This document shows positions 6,609 to 11,304 of a stretch of DNA of 11,304 nt, in pieces. The notes under the pieces were generated by a model. That model did no database searches. It was given only the letters and a program-made list of their open reading frames with translations, and had not been told where the DNA came from. Each line of letters opens with the position of its first letter. Positions within the stretch are counted from its first letter, which is position 1. Both the position numbers and the translations under genes were made by a program. The stretch spans positions 552 to 11,855 of the forward strand of contig DGEQ01000120.1 of NCBI GenBank assembly GCA_002386045.1. Direction: 5' to 3'. The DNA is from Hungateiclostridiaceae bacterium UBA3922. Lineage in GTDB: Bacteria; Bacillota; Clostridia; Acetivibrionales; DTU013.

Positions 6609-6725
6609 AACAGGTGAGGAAGTACAGTTCTTGTTATTCATTTGTGTTTGTTGACGTATTCAATTTACAGGCTTGAATGAAGTTTTTTATAAAATCAGGA
6701 AGAATACATAGGGAGGACGGTAAAT
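6609..6725 (+). promoter_or_regulatory. approximately 115-base 5' leader of the transporter mRNA
   Basis: The predicted leader is long for a simple 5' UTR. It includes ATTCAA (6658-6663) complementary to TTGAAT (6673-6678), and a T6 run at 6683-6688 four bases after that stem, giving a weak attenuator-like shape. An upstream segment, TTCATT (6637-6642), can instead pair with AATGAA (6676-6681), which would disrupt the stem. No T-box specifier/antiterminator sequence or other riboswitch class was recognised. The leader ends in a strong SD, GGGAGG (6711-6716), nine bases before the ATG. Pairing is read by eye and is AT-rich, so regulation here is speculative. Confidence 0.3.
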
Positions 6726-7907
6726 ATGAAAAAACCAATCGTAGCAATTTTGGCTGTTGTTCTTGCAATAGCGCTTCTTGCTGGCTGTGCCGGCAATAAG
6801 GGTAGCACGGGTAGCGAAGACAGAAACAAAGTCGAAGACGGTATCAAGATAGGGATCAATTACGAATTGTCCGGAAAAGTAGCAACTTACGGACAGAGTT
6901 CCGTCGAAGGGATCGAGCTTGCCATCGAGGAGATCAACGAGGCCGGCGGGATAAACGGCAAGAAGATAATCCCTGTAAAATACGATACAAAATCTGAGCC
7001 GGCCGAAGCGACCACGCTGGCCACAAGGCTTATTACCCAGGATAAGGTCGTGATGATCCTCGGTCCTGCTACTTCAGGCTCGTTCAAGGCCCAGATCCCT
7101 GTTGCGGAAAAGAACAGGATACCTGTAATATCGGGGTCGGCAACGGACGACAGCGTGACCGTGGACGCGTCGGGCGTGAAGGAATATGCCTTCCGGATCT
7201 GCTTTACCGATTCGTACCAGGGAACCGCGATGGCAAGTTACGCCTTAAACAAGCTGTCTGCAAAAAAGGCCGCCATCATCATGGACAGTTCCAGCGACTA
7301 CGGCAAGGGACTTGCGAAGAACTTCAGGGAGAAATTTGAAGCCGGCGGCGGCACGATCGTGGCAGAGGAAGCATATGTAGCCGGAGATACGGACTTTAAC
7401 GGTATTTTGACAAAAATCAAGGGACAGGATTTCGACGTAATATTCATACCAGGCTATTATGATGAAGCAGGCCTGATAATCAAACAGGCCAGGAACCTGG
7501 GTATCGACGTGCCCATCCTGGGCGCTGACGGGTTTGATTCTCCGAAACTCCTCGAGCTTGCAGGCGCTGCAGCGCTGAACAACGTGTATTATTCCAACCA
7601 TTATTCTTCGCTGGACGAGGACCCCAAGGTTGCCAAGTTCATCGAAAATTTCAAGGCGAAGTACAACAAGGAACCGGATGCTTTCAATGCGCTTGGTTAT
7701 GACCTGGCAAAATTTGCGGCCGATGCTATAAGCCGTGCCGGAAGCCTGGACGGAGAATCGATAAAGAAGGCGATCGAGGAAACGGAGAATTTTGATGGTG
7801 TAACCGGAACATTCAGCATCGATGAAAACCATAATCCTGTGAAATCGGTCGTCGTTATCGAACTGAAAGACGGAAAACAGTACAGGGCAGAAAAAATCGC
7901 CGACTAG
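6726..7907 (+). CDS. livK: branched-chain amino acid ABC transporter, substrate-binding lipoprotein
   Basis: This is the extracytoplasmic receptor that captures the substrate and delivers it to the LivHM channel. The 393-residue protein has a lipoprotein signal peptide: basic MKK, a hydrophobic stretch, and the lipobox LLAGC, with C21 as the lipidated residue. A Gly/Ser/Lys/Asp-rich linker follows to about 38. The mature part is a type I periplasmic-binding fold, recognisable by KIGINYELSG (41-50), YGQSSVEGIELAIEEIN (55-71) and NEAGGINGKKI (71-81). Ligand-loop segments GPATSGS (113-119) and SGSATD (136-141) are also visible. GGGAGG at 6711-6716 supports ATG 6726. Leucine/isoleucine/valine is the default inference; other family members bind amides, urea or other amino acids, so specificity is open. 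Confidence 0.9.
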   Translation: MKKPIVAILAVVLAIALLAGCAGNKGSTGSEDRNKVEDGIKIGINYELSGKVATYGQSSVEGIELAIEEINEAGGINGKKIIPVKYDTKSEPAEATTLATRLITQDKVVMILGPATSGSFKAQIPVAEKNRIPVISGSATDDSVTVDASGVKEYAFRICFTDSYQGTAMASYALNKLSAKKAAIIMDSSSDYGKGLAKNFREKFEAGGGTIVAEEAYVAGDTDFNGILTKIKGQDFDVIFIPGYYDEAGLIIKQARNLGIDVPILGADGFDSPKLLELAGAAALNNVYYSNHYSSLDEDPKVAKFIENFKAKYNKEPDAFNALGYDLAKFAADAISRAGSLDGESIKKAIEETENFDGVTGTFSIDENHNPVKSVVVIELKDGKQYRAEKIAD

Positions 7908-7976
7908 GTTACAGCAATATTAAATGATATTATATTAACAGGACAATTGATCATACAGGTAATCTTGCAGGCCGGG

Positions 7977-8007
7977 GAGCGCATGACGCCTATGGCGTCA
8001 TGCGCTC
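7977..8007 (+). promoter_or_regulatory. intercistronic perfect hairpin between livK and livH
   Basis: GAGCGCATGACGCC (7977-7990) and GGCGTCATGCGCTC (7994-8007) form a perfect 14-bp stem around a three-base TAT loop. CCG (7972-7974) and CGG (8010-8012) can add an outer helix across a 2x2 internal loop. No T run follows, so it is not a classical full terminator. It lies in the 130-base gap between the binding-protein and permease genes, where such hairpins commonly protect the upstream mRNA from 3' exonucleases or cause partial termination. Either role would lower permease relative to receptor output. Confidence 0.75.
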
Positions 8008-8037
8008 ATCGGACTGTTTGCAGAAGGTGGATCGGAC

Positions 8038-8922
8038 TTGGAACGACTGTTGCAACAGGTAGTAAACGGGATCTCGCTGGGCAGCATATATGCGCTTATA
8101 GCACTGGGCTATACGATGGTGTACGGCATCATCAAGCTGATCAACTTTGCCCACTGCGACGTGTACATGATAGGCGCATATGTGGGATATTTCTGCATGT
8201 CTTATTTCCGCCTCGGGTTACTCCCGTCGCTGCTGATCGCCATGGTGGTGTGTATGCTGCTCGGCGTGGCGATCGAAAAAATCGCATACAGACCGTTGAG
8301 GAATGCGGCAAGGATCACGGTACTCATAACTGCCATAGGTGTATCGCTTTTCCTTGAGTACGGGACCATGTTTTTCGTCAAGGCGGAGACGCGCACTTAT
8401 CCGCCCCTGACCGGGTGGCTTGCACGGATATTCAGGATCGGCAACGTTGTAATCTCGATGCAGCAGATAGTTTTAGTCGGGATTACCGTTATCCTCATGG
8501 TGCTTCTCCAGTTCATCGTAAAGAAAACGAAAACCGGGAAAGCGATGCGCGCTGTATCGATTGACCAGGATGCAGCGGAACTGATGGGTATCAACGTGGA
8601 TACCACGATCTCCTTCACGTTTGCGCTTGGATCGGCACTGGCTGGCGCGGCAGGAGTTCTTGTAGGCATCTATTATAATTCCATCAACCCGCTGATGGGG
8701 ATGGTGCCCGGCATCAAGGCCTTTATAGCGGCCGTGTTCGGCGGGATCGGCATTATTCCGGGAGCCATGATAGGCGGATACTTTATCGGGATGGTCGAGG
8801 TTTTTGTATCGGGCTATGGGAACTCGATGTTCAGGGATGCGGTCGTTTACGCGATCCTGATACTTATCCTCATAGTAAAACCTGCAGGTCTTCTTGGCAA
8901 AAATGTCAGAGAGAAGGTGTAG
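8038..8922 (+). CDS. livH: branched-chain amino acid ABC transporter permease LivH
   Basis: This is one of two membrane subunits of the transporter. The 294-residue hydrophobic protein has roughly eight membrane segments. The N terminus, GISLGSIYALIALGYTMVYGI, leads into the family block LINFAHCDVYMIGAY (34-48); C40 replaces the Gly usually seen in NFAHGD. The cytoplasmic ATPase-coupling loop is GKAMRAVSIDQDAAELMGIN (167-186), and AVFGGIGIIPGAMIGG (232-247) is the conserved C-terminal block. TTG 8038 is chosen as start because AAGGTGG (8024-8030) precedes it by seven bases and LivH proteins begin just at this point. No downstream ATG would keep the first helix. The gene is preceded by the hairpin at 7977-8007 and followed three bases later by livM. 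Confidence 0.93.
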   Translation: MERLLQQVVNGISLGSIYALIALGYTMVYGIIKLINFAHCDVYMIGAYVGYFCMSYFRLGLLPSLLIAMVVCMLLGVAIEKIAYRPLRNAARITVLITAIGVSLFLEYGTMFFVKAETRTYPPLTGWLARIFRIGNVVISMQQIVLVGITVILMVLLQFIVKKTKTGKAMRAVSIDQDAAELMGINVDTTISFTFALGSALAGAAGVLVGIYYNSINPLMGMVPGIKAFIAAVFGGIGIIPGAMIGGYFIGMVEVFVSGYGNSMFRDAVVYAILILILIVKPAGLLGKNVREKV

Positions 8923-8925
8923 ACT

Positions 8926-9894
8926 TTGGGCAGACTGAATGAGCATCCTGCAATTAAAAAAGCAATAGCGCTTGTCCTGTCTTATGTCATTGTCCAGATG
9001 CTGATATCGACGAATATCATAAGCGATTACCTGCAGGTGACATTGGCTACGATCTGCATCAATATTATCCTTGCAGTAAGCCTTAACCTGATCACCGGCA
9101 TAACCGGCCAGTTTTCACTCGGCCATGCCGGGTTCATGTCGATCGGCGCATACATGTGCGCCCTGATCGTTTTGAGGATGCCGACGATACCAGGTTTTTT
9201 GCTGGGCGTTTTTGCAGGTGCGGCAGCGGCAGCGCTGGTTGGATGCGTGGTCGGCCTTCCTACGCTAAGGCTGCGCGGTGACTACCTTGCCATTGCGACC
9301 CTGGGGATGGCTGAAATCATACGCGTGATTTTTCTGAACCTGGAAATAACCAATGGTGCTGCCGGCCTGAGCGGGATACCCAAGTTCGTTAACTGGTTCT
9401 GGCTTTTTGTTTTTACGGCCGGTACCATTCTTGTGATATCGAATTTTATAAGATCTTCCCACGGCCGTGCATGTATATCCGTCCGGGAGGATGAGATCGC
9501 GGCTGACGCGATGGGTATCAACACTACTAAATACAAGGTCATGGCTTTCACATTCGGCGCCTTCTGCGCAGGGATAGCGGGGGCATTGTATGCAACGTCC
9601 TTCTATTTTATCGAACCCGGCCTTTTCGGGTTCATGAAATCCATTGACGTGCTGGTCATAGTGGTACTGGGCGGCCTGGGGAGCATCAGCGGTTCGGTAC
9701 TGGCAGCCGTGCTGCTTGCCGTGATCTCGACGCTGCTGCAGTCTTTCCCCGAAATAAGGATGGTCTTGTACGCATTGTTGCTGATAATAATCATGCTTTT
9801 CCGTCCCCAGGGACTGATGGGTTCGAAGGAAATATCGTTAAATGTCTTCGGCAAGCTGGGCGACCTGTTCGCTTCACGCAAGAGGAGGGTCTGA
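8926..9894 (+). CDS. livM: branched-chain amino acid ABC transporter permease LivM
   Basis: This is the second membrane subunit, partner of LivH. It has 322 residues, normal for the short LivM form. Family blocks are GQFSLGHAGFMSIGAY (61-76), LRGDYLAIATLGMAEIIR (116-133), the ATPase-coupling loop SVREDEIAADAMGIN (185-199) and VLGGLGSISGSV (247-258). The tail ends in a basic RKRRV. Several long hydrophobic segments (about 12-30, 35-58, 78-112, 157-175, 205-225, 241-272, 276-292) indicate a polytopic membrane protein. TTG 8926 is the start, preceded by GAGAAGGTG (8911-8919), which is embedded in the last codons of livH. The three-base gap suggests reinitiation or coupling. Confidence 0.93.
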   Translation: MGRLNEHPAIKKAIALVLSYVIVQMLISTNIISDYLQVTLATICINIILAVSLNLITGITGQFSLGHAGFMSIGAYMCALIVLRMPTIPGFLLGVFAGAAAAALVGCVVGLPTLRLRGDYLAIATLGMAEIIRVIFLNLEITNGAAGLSGIPKFVNWFWLFVFTAGTILVISNFIRSSHGRACISVREDEIAADAMGINTTKYKVMAFTFGAFCAGIAGALYATSFYFIEPGLFGFMKSIDVLVIVVLGGLGSISGSVLAAVLLAVISTLLQSFPEIRMVLYALLLIIIMLFRPQGLMGSKEISLNVFGKLGDLFASRKRRV

Positions 9895-9897
9895 ACA

Positions 9898-10683
9898 GTG
9901 GCGATACTGAAAATAGATAAACTGAGCAAATCCTTTGGCGGACTGATGGCCGTTTCAAACGTGAGCATGTCCCTGGAACCGGGTGAACTTGTCGGGCTGA
10001 TCGGACCGAACGGGGCGGGGAAGACGACTGTGTTCAACCTGCTCACCGGGATCTATGTACCGTCATCCGGCACGATCACGCTTTACAGGGACGGCAGGGA
10101 AATAAAGCTGCAGGGGAAAAAACCGCATAACATCTGCAAGAACGGCATTGCAAGGACATTTCAGAATATCCGCCTGTTCAGGGATCTGACCGTTATTGAC
10201 AATGTGCGGATCGCGATGCATAAAAACGTGGGATACGGCTTTTTATCAGGCATTTTTCATTTACCCTCCTACCATAAAGAGGAAAAAATGCTGACTGAGA
10301 AATGCATGGAATTGCTAAATATATTCAAGCTTGATCACAAAAAGGACGAATACGCAAGGAACCTGCCTTACGGGGAACAGCGCCACCTTGAAATAGCGCG
10401 TGCACTTGCCACCGACCCGATACTGCTTTTGCTCGATGAGCCCGCGGCAGGCATGAACCCGGCGGAAACCTCGCAGTTGACGGAATTGATCTGCTGGATA
10501 CGGGAGAAATTCAACCTCACGATTTTGCTGATAGAACATGACATGTCGTTGGTAATGAAAATATGTGAGAGGATCTATGTGCTTGATTACGGTATGGCCA
10601 TAGCCGAAGGGACGCCGGATGAAATCAGGTCGGACAGGCGCGTTATAGAGGCTTACCTGGGGGAGGCTGCAAATGATGCTTGA
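9898..10683 (+). CDS. livG: branched-chain amino acid ABC transporter ATP-binding protein LivG
   Basis: This is one of the two cytoplasmic ATPases driving uptake through LivHM. It has 261 residues. The N-terminal FGGLMAVSNVS fits the LivG A-loop region. Walker A is GPNGAGKTT (36-44), the Q-loop is TFQN with Q89, the ABC signature takes the LivG form LPYGEQ (156-161), Walker B is ILLLLDEP (175-182) with E181 as the catalytic base, and the switch histidine is H214 in LIEHDM. The insert between the Q-loop and signature (about 104-135) is characteristic of LivG. GTG 9898 is preceded by GAGGAGGG (9882-9889). The gene ends 11 bases inside livF, so the two ATPases are likely translated together. Confidence 0.95.
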   Translation: MAILKIDKLSKSFGGLMAVSNVSMSLEPGELVGLIGPNGAGKTTVFNLLTGIYVPSSGTITLYRDGREIKLQGKKPHNICKNGIARTFQNIRLFRDLTVIDNVRIAMHKNVGYGFLSGIFHLPSYHKEEKMLTEKCMELLNIFKLDHKKDEYARNLPYGEQRHLEIARALATDPILLLLDEPAAGMNPAETSQLTELICWIREKFNLTILLIEHDMSLVMKICERIYVLDYGMAIAEGTPDEIRSDRRVIEAYLGEAANDA

Positions 10684-11304
10684 AATTCGCGATTTGGAAG
10701 TTCACTTCGGCGTTATACGGGCTCTCAAGGGGATTTCCCTCGAAGTCAGAGATGGCGAGATCGTGACACTGTTAGGGGCAAACGGGGCAGGCAAGACGAC
10801 CACGCTGCGTACGGCGTCCGGGCTGAAAAAGCCTACATCCGGCTCTGTTTTGTTTGAAGGCAGGGACATTACCGGTACGACTGCCATAGAGAGAGTCCAT
10901 ATGGGCATATCGCATGTGCCCGAAGGACGGCGGGTCTTTTCAACCATGACGGTGCTGGAGAACCTTGAGCTGGGAGCATATCACCGAAAGGACAGGAACG
11001 GGATCAGCAGGGATCTCAGGAAAGTTTACGAATTGTTCCCGATCCTTTACGATAGAAGGAAACAGGCGGCCGGTACTTTATCAGGCGGGGAACAGCAGAT
11101 GCTTGCGATAGGCCGCGCACTGATGAGCAGGCCCAGGCTGCTTTTGCTTGACGAGCCGTCGATGGGCCTGGCACCGATCCTCGTACAGGAGATTTTCAGC
11201 ATCATCACGGACATAAACAGGGAAGGGACGACGATCCTTCTTGTGGAGCAAAACGCCAGCATGGCTTTGCAGATAGCCAACCGTGCCTATGTAATGGAGA
11301 CGGG
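10673..11304 (+). CDS. livF: branched-chain amino acid ABC transporter ATP-binding protein LivF (3' end cut by window)
   Basis: This is the second ATPase of the transporter, pairing with LivG. The frame is open to the window end with 210 complete codons and no stop; LivF proteins are usually about 235 residues, so roughly 25 are missing. Walker A is GANGAGKTT (35-43). The segment HVPEGRRVF (81-89) is the LivF hallmark, with Glu in the Q-loop position. The signature is LSGGEQ (136-141), Walker B LLLLDEP (156-162) with E161, and LVEQNA (190-195) has the LivF-type replacement of the switch His. Tandem ATGs at 10673 and 10676 both suit the SD GGGAGG (10661-10666); the first is listed. The start overlaps the end of livG by 11 bases. 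Confidence 0.95.
   Translation, partial: MMLEIRDLEVHFGVIRALKGISLEVRDGEIVTLLGANGAGKTTTLRTASGLKKPTSGSVLFEGRDITGTTAIERVHMGISHVPEGRRVFSTMTVLENLELGAYHRKDRNGISRDLRKVYELFPILYDRRKQAAGTLSGGEQQMLAIGRALMSRPRLLLLDEPSMGLAPILVQEIFSIITDINREGTTILLVEQNASMALQIANRAYVMET

Noticed and set aside
6651..6678. Second promoter (TTGACG with TTGAAT at 16-base spacing)
   Set aside because: The -10 matches only four of six positions; the upstream TTGACA-17-TAAAAT is much better.
7947..8357. Plus-strand open frame overlapping the start of livH in another frame
   Set aside because: It translates through the hairpin and the livH 5' part, has no family resemblance, and LivH in the true frame is unmistakable.
1..11304. CRISPR array, tRNA/rRNA genes, insertion sequences, integrase or att sites
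   Set aside because: I saw no regularly spaced repeats, RNA gene signatures, transposase motifs or terminal repeats; all major frames are housekeeping or transport genes.

Overview
The window looks like ordinary chromosome of an anaerobic, Gram-positive member of the Clostridia (Bacillota). Three things point there. The cytidylate kinase, acyltransferase and IspH-S1 fusion order is typical of Clostridia. Shine-Dalgarno sites are strong (GGAGG/AGGTG class). Base composition is middling, with heavy use of AGG for Arg and ATA for Ile. All supported genes are on the + strand, and I see no mobile element, CRISPR array, rRNA or tRNA.

Region 1 (1-3970) is a tightly packed operon: the 3' end of a HutP-family gene, aroH (chorismate mutase), cmk (CMP kinase), plsC-like acyltransferase, and a fused ispH-rpsA gene (isoprenoid reductase plus four S1 RNA-binding domains). 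Junctions overlap or are separated by at most 9 bases. A hairpin with a T-rich tail (3927-3970) closes the unit. It links small-molecule and membrane-precursor metabolism (aromatic amino acids, nucleotides, phospholipid, isoprenoids) with translation.

Region 2 (4010-6309) is a second unit: an orphan cheR (MCP glutamate methyltransferase), dinB (Y-family DNA polymerase IV) and, coupled to it by an ATGA overlap, a 100-residue protein that is only the C-terminal half of a SpoU/TrmH RNA methyltransferase domain.

Region 3 (6310-6725) is the only long non-coding stretch. It carries a near-consensus sigma-A promoter (TTGACA-17-TAAAAT) followed by an approximately 115-base leader.

Region 4 (6726-11304, running off the window) is a complete-looking branched-chain/hydrophobic amino-acid ABC transporter operon: lipoprotein binding protein, LivH, LivM, LivG and a truncated LivF. 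A perfect 14-bp hairpin separates the binding-protein gene from the membrane genes. The binding protein starts with ATG, while livH, livM and livG start with TTG, TTG and GTG, a pattern consistent with higher output of the binding protein.

I found no clearly undescribed system. The observations most worth checking are the internal S1 translation start inside ispH-rpsA, the half-SpoU protein coupled to dinB, and the RNA control elements of the transporter operon.
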